The notes beneath the pieces are model-generated. The model had not been told where the DNA came from. It ran no database searches and was given only the letters and a program-made list of their open reading frames with translations. A DNA stretch of 28,902 nt from Haplomitrium mnioides. Taxonomy: Eukaryota; Marchantiophyta; Haplomitriopsida; Calobryales. This document shows positions 9,139 through 19,040 of the stretch, piece after piece. Each line of letters begins with the position of its first letter. Position 1 is the stretch's first letter. The stretch lies in contig JBNGIS010039285.1 in NCBI GenBank assembly GCA_049999725.1, forward strand, positions 1 through 28,902. Reading direction: 5' to 3'. The position numbers and the translations under genes are program-made.

Positions 9139-10064
9139 CTGCATCATAAAAGAAAAGCATCCATGTCAAAAAAAGCCCGCATCCAATTATCCGTCTCTCT
9201 AGCTAGCCGGTATGAGAACAATCGAGGCAGAAACTCCCCCTGGCAGGCATCCCAACGGTAGAGGAGAATCAACGAAAGGGATGCGAAGTACAGCCAGTCT
9301 GATACAGAGTAGGAAAATCCAAACACGTGCTGCATCTTACACGGATGGAATCCCACAATCACAAACCATTTAGCACATCAAAGTGGTGTTATTGGCATGA
9401 GTAAATCTCAGATTTACTACATTTCGCCAACAATCAATTGCACCATCATCATGAGAATGAGACTTCGATAATGCATTCTGCACTTATCGCTATCAGCTCT
9501 CCTTCTATTACTATGATCATTCGCACATGTCGACACGGGTACAATCGTCAGGTTCGATCACAGTGTACTCCTGAATTTCAGCCCCACCAGATAGAAAGAA
9601 TCCAGAAAATGAACAACCGCTTTTTAACGAGCACCCACTGACCGAACCCAAGCTGTGAAGCTTACAATTCAATTGTCGACTGAAAAAGACGCATGAAAAT
9701 GTTACGGTATTCCAAAACATGTGTCAAGGGACGAAATAAAATATTAGATGCAGACAATGTGACAGCTTCATTCAGCGGCCGGAGCGGCCGGCTGCTGTTT
9801 GGGAAAAAATTTCCACCGGGGAATCCATCATTGTCCTTCGAAATCTAGGTCATCTTTTGAATCTCTACGTACGAAAAGGAACTCTCCTCCTAGCACCAAC
9901 AGCCTACGGGTTTGCGGTTGCAATGACCATCTGGGCAGGAGAGCTTTGAATCCAATTCCACGGACGGACAACCATTGATAGTGTTAGATGCAGCTAAAGC
10001 CAAAAGGGGACCGCCCATCTGCATACATGTTCAGGATACACACCAGAAGGGTGACGAAAATTAC
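9139..10064 (-). other. inferred intron of the MATE gene (926 bp)
   Basis: On the minus strand the donor reads CTACTGAG|GTAATT (GT at 10064-10063) and the acceptor CTTTTCTTTTATGATGCAG|ATT (ending 9139). Both sides are phase 0 and splicing yields an open fusion. The region has no supportable ORF. A double CGGCCG block lies near 9776-9791. If the intron is not real, this is 5' UTR or promoter and the protein starts at 9147. Confidence 0.6.
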
Positions 10065-10256
10065 CTCAGTAGAAGAAGGCCTTCGCTGCAGATCGGCATG
10101 ATCGTCATTCTTCGAATCTATCACAGGGCCAACCGAAGGAAGTTTCCCTGGCAAGATTGGGAGAACGATAGGAAAACCGGCAGGAGAGGCACAGACTGGA
10201 AGATCTTTGGCCATAATTGTGTCGGAAGGATTACCAGAGGCACTCTGGTGGCACAT
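10065..10256 (-). CDS. inferred first exon of the MATE gene (64 codons)
   Basis: The frame starts MCHQSASGNPSD and runs to ...RRPSSTE, where a consensus donor AG|GTAATT follows exactly in phase 0. Joined to 9138 it gives STE-IVAELKQLGSIVGPM, so a polar, Pro/Ser-rich cytosolic N-terminus leads into the amphipathic helix before TM1. Family members in this clade often have such an N-terminal extension, and several begin with Met-Cys. An in-frame ATG lies further upstream at 10310 (18 extra residues). The spliced protein would be 572 aa, in range for the family. Supporting evidence is the splice sites, the shared phase and family architecture. No transcript was available. Confidence 0.6.
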
Positions 10257-10699
10257 TCTATTTGATCTATCAGCCAGCGCTACGGAAATTCGAATGTGCT
10301 TGCCTTGCATTCCTGAGAAAGCACAGGCTGCTTTGCCCGAGTAGAATTTGCCTAACTTCGGCGCGTTGAGCTTTTCTCACACGGATATCAACTATAATCT
10401 CTAAGCGAAAACTCGCGTGCACATTATTCACACAACAGGAAACTCTCTCACTAGAAACCGTTTCAAAATGAGAGACTTTTTTGCAAAGCTGTGATTTCCC
10501 GGCCCACCCAAGCTTGCTTGCAATCAGTCACGTGGACTGTTGGAAAACAAAGCAAGAGTAGATTTGCAACCGCGGAGTGCCAATGATCACCAAGCTCTCA
10601 TTTAATTCTCACAACTCCAACCACACACACTCTCAATCTTCAAGCAGACTATTGCTACAAAGCATCATCTTCTTCTGTTGTGTTGCGTTGAGCGCCTCG

Positions 10700-10706
10700 A
10701 TTTATA
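10700..10706 (-). promoter_or_regulatory. candidate TATA box for the MATE gene
   Basis: The minus strand reads TATAAAT here, about 450 bp upstream of the inferred start codon at 10256. Initiation about 30 bp downstream would give a roughly 415-nt leader rich in GAAGAAG and GTGTGTGTGG. Only the motif and position support this. Confidence 0.35.
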
Positions 10707-10789
10707 TTCCTTCTCCAGATGGATCATCAATGAGTACCCTATTCAACCCGCCAGGAAATTTTCACTTCTCTAAGTGACGTGTACCACCA

Positions 10790-11060
10790 AGGTGGCGTAC
10801 TGTTCCTCCTCTCTTTGATACGGGCGGAGCTGGGATGGATGGGCTCTCTTTCTGCTTTGCTGTCTGTCTTTCTTGTGCTTTGCTTTGCTTTGCTCTGCTC
10901 TTCTCTTCTCTTCTCTGCTATGATGTGTGTGTGTGGAAACGCCGATCACATCACATCACATCACTTGGCCTCCTTCTCCTCCTCCTCCTCTTCTCTCCTC
11001 CGCTCCCTTCTCCCTTCTTTCCATTTCTCTCTTACTCTTCTCAGAGGAATGCGACACAAA
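10790..11060 (+). repeat. polypyrimidine low-complexity tract
   Basis: Runs of CTTTG, TTCTC, CACAT (10944-10966) and CTCCTCCTCC make a nearly pure pyrimidine plus strand. Overlapping frames rich in Ser and Leu in all three phases are artefacts of this composition. It lies just upstream of the putative MATE promoter. Confidence 0.75.
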
Positions 11061-11150
11061 AAGCCTTGAAAAAAAAGGAAAGATGACGGAGACCCGACAG
11101 AAAGCACGGGATGCCATGCCTTGCCTCCCTCCCACCGCGTATTCTCTACT

Positions 11151-11228
11151 CTACTCTACTCTACTCTATCGGTCGGTTGTCCGTATGTATGTATGTGGAT
11201 GTAAATACATTAGAGTAGAGTAGAGTAG
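11151..11228. repeat. inverted pair of pentanucleotide arrays (18-bp perfect arms)
   Basis: A (CTACT)n array ends in CTACTCTACTCTACTCTA (11151-11168). A (TAGAG)n array begins with its exact complement (11211-11228), leaving a 42-nt loop. It could extrude as a cruciform or fold as an RNA hairpin. Confidence 0.85.
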
Positions 11229-11636
11229 TAGAGTACACATGCGCATGAGCTAAGCCACGGTCGGTTTATCCATGCCCTTCTCATGCACCTTGCCCAAGGA
11301 ACGAATGTTTTAAAGATTTGTTTAAAGGTTTTTTTTTCTTTATAATAAGTAAGTAGGATTTCTCACACGCGTCAACACTGTTACTACTACTATAGCGTCT
11401 CGTCAAACGGAGAGCAACGGAATGAAACGCAGAAAAGAGCGTCCATCTATGAATCCATCCATCCATCTATCCATCGGCTATAAACGAATGAATGCGGCGG
11501 GTGGCGAGTGACAATCCGTTCTGTGAGGGTAGGTGGAAGTAAAGGAGCCCTTTGATACTTTGCGTAAGGCCACCGCCCGCCAGCAAGTCAAAACGTTCAG
11601 TCATGCCGTCTTACTTCTTTCTTAAATTAAGTGAGC

Positions 11637-11696
11637 GCTAAAGTACGCCTCTACGGGCTAAAGTACACTCACATGAGCTAAAGTAAGCCCCTGCAT
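11637..11696 (+). promoter_or_regulatory. three GCTAAAGTA elements at exact 20-bp spacing
   Basis: GCTAAAGTA begins at 11637, 11657 and 11677. The bases between cores differ, so only the nine-base core is shared. Each has an AAAG, the Dof-type core. Exact 20-bp spacing is close to two helical turns, which would put the sites on one face of DNA. A regulatory role is inferred. Confidence 0.5.
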
Positions 11697-12880
11697 ATTT
11701 GGGCTTCGTCCAACTACGTCCATTTCGTTAACCCCCGCCCCGCAGCGGAAGCCCATGAGAAGGAAAAATCTTGCATTTTCAAATCTCCTTCTTAATTTAT
11801 TGCAAATATAAACTCAAGATTCTTTCTAGCCAACATCACAACCGACCCACCATTTACCTCCTCCCAACAACAACAACAGATGGACAGATAGTGACTGATT
11901 TATTGATTATTGATAGTAGTAGTAGTGGCAGAAACTAGAGCATCAAGACAAGACAAAAGATGAAACAGAGGTAAAATAGATAGTGAAAGAAGCGGTTCTG
12001 GCAAAAGTGAGTGGGTGGTGAGAGACACGTCAGCTCAAAAGTCCGTCAGTGAGGAATGGATGGATGGATAGATGGATGGATGGAGGGAGTCAAGTAGCAC
12101 ACGGAAGCATCACATCACATCATATCATATCACATCAGTCAGTTGGTTTGATGGATGGATGGACTTGCTGACAGACATACGAAAGACAATGCCATCTCAC
12201 TTGCACTTTGGCTTTGGCATTGGGTGGGGCTCACGCTAGTTTGGGTAACTTTGTGTCGCCATTGAAAGCCATCATGTTCCCTTTTCTTTTGTTTGTTTTG
12301 GTGAAAGACGATGCGGAGTTATTGAGAGCCCAATAGAAGAAGAAGAAGAAGAAGAGTAGTCAAAGGAAATGTCAATCTGCCGTTGTTGACTTCTTTCCAC
12401 GATTATATTGTGTTGAATTGTTCAAACATGTGATCCTCTTCTATTTGGAGCCTATTTCCTACATTTTGTCCCCGGAAACTAATTTGATATTACGGGCACT
12501 ACTTAACAAGAAATTAGCATAATCTCGTAAAAGTTTCCACGGCAGAATGGCGGGCGACGTTGGCAAACGACAGATTAGGAGAAAAATTAGGCGACTGTTA
12601 ATTACAAATGTTATCTTATCTTACACGGAAGTAAGGAGCTTAAATGGAAAGGCCACAGGTGTGAGGAACAAACGAACGGACGGAGAGCGGACGGAAGGAC
12701 GGATGGATCTAAGGGGAAAAGGTTTTAATTCCACGGTATAGAAATGACGACAACTGTTGGTGGAGGTGAAGTACTTGGAACAGCGTCCGTTCGCGATTTT
12801 ATTTGCAGATGACGGCGAGGGAGACTCGTGGGTGTCTGGGGTGGAAAGACAGGGAGGGAACAATGACGGCCGCGGACGTC
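11697..12880. other. unassigned spacer with GGAT, CAA, AGT and CACAT microsatellites
   Basis: Contains CAACAACAACAACAG (about 11866), AGTAGTAGTAGTGG (about 11912), GGATGGATGG runs (12056-12085, 12151-12162), CATCACATCACATCA (about 12108), GAAGAAGAAGAAG (about 12340) and CGGACGG runs (12676-12705). No gene is seen. Confidence 0.6.
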
Positions 12881-12921
12881 CGCTGGTACCTACTCGCTGA
12901 CGCTGGCGAGTACCTACTCGC
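12881..12921 (+). repeat. short tandem duplication around GTACCTACTCGC
   Basis: CGCTGG followed by GTACCTACTCGC occurs at 12881-12897 and again at 12901-12921, the second with a three-base insertion. It is a local duplication in a GC-rich stretch. Confidence 0.7.
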
Positions 12922-14280
12922 CATCACGGGTCGCTCCCCACCTCCGCTGCGGGTTGCTCGTGGGTACCGGTAGACGGAAAGAACGAAGGAAGTTTCCATC
13001 CATCGATCGATGTCGCGGGGCCCGGCGTGGTGTCCAACTACAGAGCCGGGCAGGGCAGGGCACTGAAGGGGAGGGGGGGGGGGGGGGGGTGGAATCTTGG
13101 GCGTCGGCCCAAGTACACACACACATGCACTTTTTGGAGGGGGATGGAGAGAGGGCGGGAGAGGCGGTCATAGCAACTGCTGTCACTTGGCGACAGGAAG
13201 AGATGCCACGTACGTACGATCGATGCCACTGTGTAATGAGGCTTCTCAGGAGCCGCAGCGGGGAATTAGCGAAGGAAGAACGAGTGTGCGTGACTGGGGG
13301 GGCGGGAGTTTGGCGCGAGTGAGGAGAATGGGGCCCTCTGATGCACAAGATGATGAAGAAGTGAGTAGGATTGATTGGATTTCCATCTCATCGCTTGAGA
13401 AGAGAAGAGCGGAGAGCAGCAACCGTTTGTTAGAAATGGAGGTCGTTTGAAACGGAGAATCAGCTGCCTTGTCTTCTTCATGCACGCACTGCACTGCACT
13501 TCTTAACAGTTTCCCCGTGTGATTCTCACACCTACATTTTCCCACAACCCGGTCAGCTTCTTGTGTAGTGTAGTGTTGAGTTTGCTTGTTTTTCCCAGAG
13601 CTTTTCCAAAGCTGACTCGGTGTCTCTTTACACAACTGTAATATCTGATCTGCTGCGGCTAAGTTGCATTCCAACAAATGGCATGGTTAAGAAAAAGGAA
13701 TATTTTACGAGCATCTACTACAATCTAGCAGTCCAAAGCTTGAGATTTCTATTAGGCATGTGCTATTAGCACGGTGGTGTCTGTTGGGCTGCTCCGTTAA
13801 AGTCAAAAAGTCTCCTACTGCCTCGTTGTACAAATACTATTTCTCTACACCGGTTGTATTACACAGTATGGATCTCACGTATTGCCCAGTCAAGTTACAA
13901 AGGCGAGAAAAGACAAAGGGTCCAAAACGCAGAAAGCCTTAAAAAGAGAATGTTTGTTCTAAATTAGAATGTAAAATAACTTCTTCACCAACAAATTCCG
14001 GAGATATGAATCTACCGAATTTGAATTTCAATAAATATGTTTTCTCTACAATTGTTAATTAAAATTTCAAATAATTCTTCTACATTGTGGAAGTGGGTTC
14101 TCTTGTCTACAATTGGGATGTACTACCTTCTTCCAAGTTTGGAATGGGGTTCTGGAACCATTTCTTACTATGGCTAACTTTCTTCAGAGGAAGAAGTGCT
14201 TATGATGGTTGTTGTTGTGAGTGCTACGGAAGATCAAGTTTCATAGAACTCATAATTGAAAACATCAACTTCAGCTTCAA
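12922..14280. other. GC-rich then AT-rich spacer without a supportable gene
   Basis: Several overlapping frames exist on both strands from 12914 to 13677, but they reflect low-complexity purine DNA and none has recognisable domains. The plus strand has a run of 17 Gs (13073-13089) after GGGCAGGGCAGGG, a strong potential G-quadruplex. From 13950 the DNA is AT-rich and featureless. Confidence 0.5.
13073..13089 (+). repeat. poly(G) tract
   Basis: Seventeen consecutive Gs preceded by several GGG runs. It is a mononucleotide repeat and a likely quadruplex-forming site, and its exact length is prone to sequencing error. Confidence 0.9.
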
Positions 14281-14285
14281 AACCA

Positions 14286-14456
14286 GAAGAGAAGAGAAGA
14301 GAAGAGAAGCGGACAAGCACAAGTACTTGAATTTGGCATCAAGTTCAGCTCTAGAAAGTGAGAGAGGAGAGGAGAGGAGAAGAGAAGAGAAGAAGTGAGA
14401 GGAGAAGCCAAAGAGAGAGAAGTGAAGAGAGAGGAGAAGAGAAGAGAAGCGAAGCT
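14286..14456 (+). repeat. GAGAA/GAGGA polypurine microsatellite, two blocks
   Basis: (AGAAG)n at 14286-14310 and GAGGA/GAGAA runs at 14360-14456 share the unit AGAAGAGAAGAGAAGCG followed by a GACAAG word (14312-14318 and 14456-14462). The frames crossing it are compositional artefacts. Confidence 0.85.
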
Positions 14457-14560
14457 GACAAGAGCTAGTAATTGAGTTTGTCGTAGCGCAACAGACAGAG
14501 CGTGGAGATGGTCCATCTCCATAGATATTCACGTGGAGGTATTTTCCTGTTGAAGAAAAG

Positions 14561-14592
14561 GTGTGTGTATATATATATATATGTATATATAA
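14561..14592 (+). repeat. GT/AT dinucleotide microsatellite
   Basis: A GTGTGTGTAT run passes into an interrupted AT array. It is a simple repeat. Confidence 0.9.
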
Positions 14593-16183
14593 GCAACTTT
14601 TAATCTATTATTGGCTATGATCTAAGCAACACATATACTCTTTCCAAATGTCAACTTGTAGCTTTAGAATCCATAGATCGAGTAGTGCAAATCCACATTT
14701 ACCAAATTCATATGCTTGCTTGTTTGAGAGATTCTTTCTTGCAACGAAGAGAGGTAGGTCAAAAAGAGGAGCTAGCTACATGGGAATGGAACCTCTACAA
14801 AGAGAGTTGGATGAGTAATTTGGTCAATGGTGGGTTTGAATGTACTCTTGACTGCAGTGAATGTGGATGTGAATAAGCAGACTGGCTGGCTGGCTTGTGG
14901 TTGAAGGAACTGCACATTCAAAAGACACTTTTCCATCCTTTGATGTCAAACTGTTTTGACCGCAGTGAGTGTTAGTGAGAGGCGATAGGTGTTTCTTCAG
15001 GAAGACACAAACCCTTCCCTTCCCTTCCCTATGAGGTACTGACTATGCTGTAGTGTAGGGGAGCCTGTAGTCACCACGCTTTGGGCAACGTGTTGTCCAA
15101 GTACTGCAAGTATATGTGACTCTGCCGTGGTCAGTCATAATAACAAAGGTATTTGTAAGTCAATTTCGTGCTGTCTGGTTTTCTGTTCCAAAGGGCTTCC
15201 TTGGCCTACACTGTCTAGTTTTGTGTTGGAAAGGGTTCCATGGAAACATGCAAACTAGATTGTGAGATTGGGAATGCCGGCCACAAATCAGGATAGTCAC
15301 AAGCACGGAGTTTGAGACGCGGCATTCGCTCGTAATCTTTGACACTGCACCGACAGAACAGTTAAATGCCTAGGAAGGAATGAAAATGTTAATTTTTGAC
15401 GACGCATAGACTCAAGAAATACACGGCATCTAGTAAGCAGACTGCACATATCGAGCATAGTGAAAGCAATTAGAGATGGAATCCTGCACATGAGTTTGCG
15501 CGAGACCACAACTTATTCATGAATCAGCTTCAACGTGACTACAGTCACTAGGCGCCTAAACTATCACATGACACAACCCTACACGATTGCACACTTCCAG
15601 ATAAGACCAAGCCTGCCAATCGCCCACCCCACCACCCAGCTAAGCCAAAGCCAAGCTTGTTACAGCTATCTCTGCGCCTAGACAATTACAGGTAAGTCTA
15701 TGGGGTTGAATTGTAGCGGCTGTTCAAACGTCCCAGGCCTACACAGCAACAAGAAGATACACTCGGGTGTTCTTGGGATAGGAACTCAAACTCATCAGCT
15801 ATGCTGACAGATCTAAAGGAAGCTGATCACTCTGCCACATCGGGAATATATGCAACTCGGATAGTAAATGACGAAATTGCAGCCTTTCGTAGATCAACCT
15901 CTCTAAACGCCATAACCTAGTTGGGCATCGAATAATCTAATAGAAGCGAACTACACGTATTCTCATCACATAAGTATTTCTGAATTGAAGAGAGCAGAGA
16001 GGACTTGGGTGGGGGGGGGGCCGGGGCAGGCTAACACCAACAGCATGCAACTTCCCTCTCAAGAAACTTCAACACAGACCTCTGCTGTGTTGTGTGGCAC
16101 AACCAAACAGCTTATCAAATGCCTTAACCCCAACCCACGTCCACTCTCGAGGCCTGTCACCCACAAACAGACTACCGTCCATG
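14593..16183. other. unassigned spacer
   Basis: No gene can be supported. It includes CCCTT repeats (15010-15030) and a run of 10 Gs (16011-16020). Short frames on both strands look non-coding. Confidence 0.5.
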
Positions 16184-16189
16184 TTTATT
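16184..16189 (-). terminator. candidate polyadenylation signal for NHX
   Basis: The minus strand reads AATAAA about 800 bp past the NHX stop codon. It would imply a long 3' UTR. Plant signals are degenerate, so nearer sites are equally possible. Confidence 0.2.
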
Positions 16190-16349
16190 AAATGGAATGC
16201 ACAATTATGATACAAAGTTGACGTGAAACCCAAACAATTATGGACAACGGGTCTTTCTATCTCTACCTTCACGTCTGCGGGATCCAAGTGCCTGGACATT
16301 TCTATGACAGTTCTAACAAGACTCTCCCAGCGAGGCACAAACTAATTAA

Positions 16350-16372
16350 AGCTGGGCTGAGCTGAGCTGAGC
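16350..16372 (+). repeat. GAGCT pentanucleotide repeat
   Basis: Three to four TGAGC units in a row, within the presumed NHX 3' flank. Confidence 0.8.
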
Positions 16373-16984
16373 TGCACCAAGTATGAGCCGGACCAAGTCA
16401 ATCCCTCCTTTCATCCAAATTTCCTTGCTCTACTTTGAAACAACGCAATGTCGCTTGCCGAATTCAGTCTGCAAAGCATGTTTAAAAATTCTGCTAAAGG
16501 AATCATGAGTTACTACAGGACAGAGAAGCCAGATTTGCCACTGCAGAAAGTTTCTAAATTGTAGAGAAGTCAAATTTATCACTTGAACCCTAAAATGACG
16601 TTATTAAATCACATAAAACGAATTCAGGACCAGATGAATCGTAAGTCTTTGATCTGCAGTTGTGATGGCGTTTCAAGGAATATATGGAGAAATAACCGGT
16701 CTGCGTTCCAACAAAACACCCCAAAATATACAACTCCAGCCAGCGAACCTTCCCCCTCTCTTCTGCTGTGCATCGATTCAAGTATATTTACTTCCCTTCA
16801 TACATTGAGGGCACCAAAACTAGAACTTCTTCAAGTGTAAGTGGATCTGTCTGAGCTGCCACCATATTTAAATCAGAGATAGATTCTCACCTAAGACTGA
16901 TCACAAAATCAAACACCAAACTATTTCTTCGCTTCGTGACAGGCAACCCAGGACAGTTTTTTCTGTGAAAGAGTCCCTTCATTA

Positions 16985-18676
16985 TCATGTTAAAGTGACC
17001 TTTAAATCTTCTTCATCCTCCACATCTGTTATTGCCGAACCAGGTACGTAAGGAACAAATCCTCTGCCTCCAAACACCGGCCTCATGTACCCATTGTCAA
17101 ACTTACGCCAGAGACTGTGGACAGTCGATGTAGGTGCTCTCAAAAATAGCATGCTCAGGGAGCTTCTTCTAGGTACCCTGGTCATAATGGCGTCATCAGT
17201 ATTATCACGCTCATAACGGTTAGACAAAAGAGGCATTTGAAGATAGTCCTGATTCAAGCTCACTTCTTTTGGAGAAGAGGGCTCAGAGGCGTCACTTTGA
17301 ACTGTCCTCAGGTGATGAGGTAGTAGCCATCCAATAAGTGGCTTAGTGACCATGCCGAAAACAGTGGTGCTTAGGAGCACCACCCCAATAGTACCAGTGA
17401 TTACTGTGGCATGGGCCGGATTTTTGGTGTCTCCAGATACTGTAAACTGGGTGAAAGCCAGAGCAATTGAAACAGCACCGCGCATCAAGCCAGCCCACCA
17501 TATAATAAATTGCTCTCGAATGTTAATCTTGATACTCGGACTTGATGACATATAGTTCGAAAGAGCTGATAGAGGAAAAACAAATGCCGCCCGGCCTATC
17601 AGAACTAGAGACATTAGAGTAGTCAATATTCCAACTGATTGCAGTGGAGTAGTAGTCACAATTTTCCACTTGTCCGTGTCAAGAGCATCCATTCCCACAT
17701 ACAAAAAGATGAAAGTCTCTGCAATGAAGGACATGGTTGCGAATGCATGCTTGGTGGTAACTTTTGATGACTCTGTCACATTATGCCAGGTGTAATGCGA
17801 CATTACAATTCCGCAGAAAAAGACTGTTAGAATGCCACTCATCGAAAAGAGTTCAGCCAAGATATAAGAAAGGTAGGCCATGAGTGCCATGATAGCTACT
17901 TCTCGATCCGTAGAATGCCTTCCAAAGTACAGTGTCTTGATAATGTAAGCACTCATGAGACCTGTCAAAACTCCAAGAAGAGTACTTATAATGAACAGAT
18001 ACAGAAAACTGCCAAGCAGATTGGCAGCTTCAAGGTAGCTGAAGTTTTCAAAATCCACACTTTGTATGGCCCGAAACAGCACCACTGAAGTGGCATCGTT
18101 CACAACCCCTTCTCCGAAAACCAGACTGTAAAGCAAAGGTGTTTCATCTTGATTGAGAACCTGTAAGACGCAGACGGAATCGGTTGCCGAAAATATTGTT
18201 CCCAGAGCAAGGAAATCTGTTCCTTGTAGGCCTGCGAGACCAAGCTTTGGGAAAACGAAGTTCGTACCTGCAAAGATTATTGCAAACGAGATGAAAACAC
18301 CTACCACTCCGAAGAGCATAATCGCCACAAAATTCCTGAAAAATTGTTTTTTTTTCACCTGAAATCCAGCATTGAAAATTATCGGTGGAATAAGGTATAT
18401 GAAAAACAATTCTTCATCGAATTGAAGGACATGAGAGCTGGCGCCTTTGCTGGTGACCAGAACTATCACACCCGTGCACAACCCTAGCAGGAGAGCGGTT
18501 ATTGACTCGTTCATCCATCTGTTCTCCTCCAACAGATGGCCAAGAACAATACAAGCACACAAGAGAGTCACGAACAGAGAAATAGCCACGACATGCATGT
18601 GATCGGAAGGATCGTCCCCGAGCCCTTGCGACATACCGAACATTTTGTGGAGGGCTACCATAGTATTGTGCCCCAT
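16985..18676 (-). CDS. NHX: vacuolar-type Na+(K+)/H+ antiporter, NHX family (CPA1), intronless
   Basis: NHX antiporters load Na+ or K+ into vacuoles in exchange for H+, supporting salt tolerance, pH and turgor. The frame is complete at 563 aa, against about 540 for Arabidopsis NHX1. In order: N-terminal tail 1-28; TM1 and the LGHLLEENRWMNESITALL loop; the amiloride-site segment FFIYLIPPIIFNAGF (91-105); ATDSVCVLQVL (164-174); the catalytic GEGVVNDATSVVLF with Asn193-Asp194; WWAGLMRGAVS (393-403) with Arg399; then a cytosolic or luminal tail ending in MRPVFGGRGFVPYVPG plus an acidic extension. These favour the vacuolar class over the endosomal or plasma-membrane class. The amiloride motif has Ile where LPP is usual. 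No frameshift, stop or intron interrupts it, although flowering-plant vacuolar NHX genes have many introns. The start ATG is the first in frame and leads into a normal N-terminus. Confidence 0.95.
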   Translation of the reverse strand: MGHNTMVALHKMFGMSQGLGDDPSDHMHVVAISLFVTLLCACIVLGHLLEENRWMNESITALLLGLCTGVIVLVTSKGASSHVLQFDEELFFIYLIPPIIFNAGFQVKKKQFFRNFVAIMLFGVVGVFISFAIIFAGTNFVFPKLGLAGLQGTDFLALGTIFSATDSVCVLQVLNQDETPLLYSLVFGEGVVNDATSVVLFRAIQSVDFENFSYLEAANLLGSFLYLFIISTLLGVLTGLMSAYIIKTLYFGRHSTDREVAIMALMAYLSYILAELFSMSGILTVFFCGIVMSHYTWHNVTESSKVTTKHAFATMSFIAETFIFLYVGMDALDTDKWKIVTTTPLQSVGILTTLMSLVLIGRAAFVFPLSALSNYMSSSPSIKINIREQFIIWWAGLMRGAVSIALAFTQFTVSGDTKNPAHATVITGTIGVVLLSTTVFGMVTKPLIGWLLPHHLRTVQSDASEPSSPKEVSLNQDYLQMPLLSNRYERDNTDDAIMTRVPRRSSLSMLFLRAPTSTVHSLWRKFDNGYMRPVFGGRGFVPYVPGSAITDVEDEEDLKVTLT

Positions 18677-19040
18677 CGATCTCTACACAGTCCTCAACTT
18701 TATATTGTTCCAAAAAAAATTTATCTTCAACTGGCGCTGGTTGGCACCTCCTACGTCATGGTTGAAATTTGGCCTAAGCTTGGCGCAGGTTGAATGAAAA
18801 CCTCCCAATCAAAATCCCTAAATTGGTAAACCTCTCCCGGCAGATCCCAATGAAACTTCCCTTTACCAAATTGCTCGCTTCAAGATTCCTGCGTTCTCGC
18901 CACTCGCAAATCCCAGAGCATCACAAAATTCCAATTCGCACCCTCGCTATTTTCTCACCCCCGCGCCTTCTGTCTCTCCCTCCGCGCTTTCCCTTGTTGC
19001 ACACAAAATCCAAGTACAGAGGAACAACTGTTGTTCTAAG
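18677..19040 (-). promoter_or_regulatory. probable NHX leader/promoter
   Basis: On the minus strand this is purine-rich (GGAGGGAGAGACAGAAGG near 18970), like plant leaders. A TATAAA occurs at 18704-18699, only 22 bp before the ATG, too close to serve as the core promoter for this start. The leader probably begins further upstream. The plus-strand frame 18790-19161 is taken as a chance frame in this leader. Confidence 0.35.

Noticed and set aside
9545-9575. tRNA-like GGTTCGATC word
   Set aside because: No acceptor stem, D-arm or anticodon arm can be folded around it.
10583-10777. 64-aa ORF with a hydrophobic segment (LLLQSIIFFCCVALSASIYI)
   Set aside because: It overlaps the minus-strand TATA motif and presumed leader of the MATE gene, has weak start context and no family resemblance, so it is more likely chance.
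13246-13677. 143-aa minus-strand frame
   Set aside because: Several frames are open at once here. The composition is low-complexity, there are no domains, and the codon pattern is unlike the two real genes.
14224-14532. Ser/Leu-rich minus-strand frames of 81-102 aa
   Set aside because: They are translations of the GAGAA microsatellite.
16069-16338. 89-aa minus-strand frame downstream of NHX
   Set aside because: It probably lies in the NHX 3' flank, contains a candidate poly(A) signal, and has no recognised domains.
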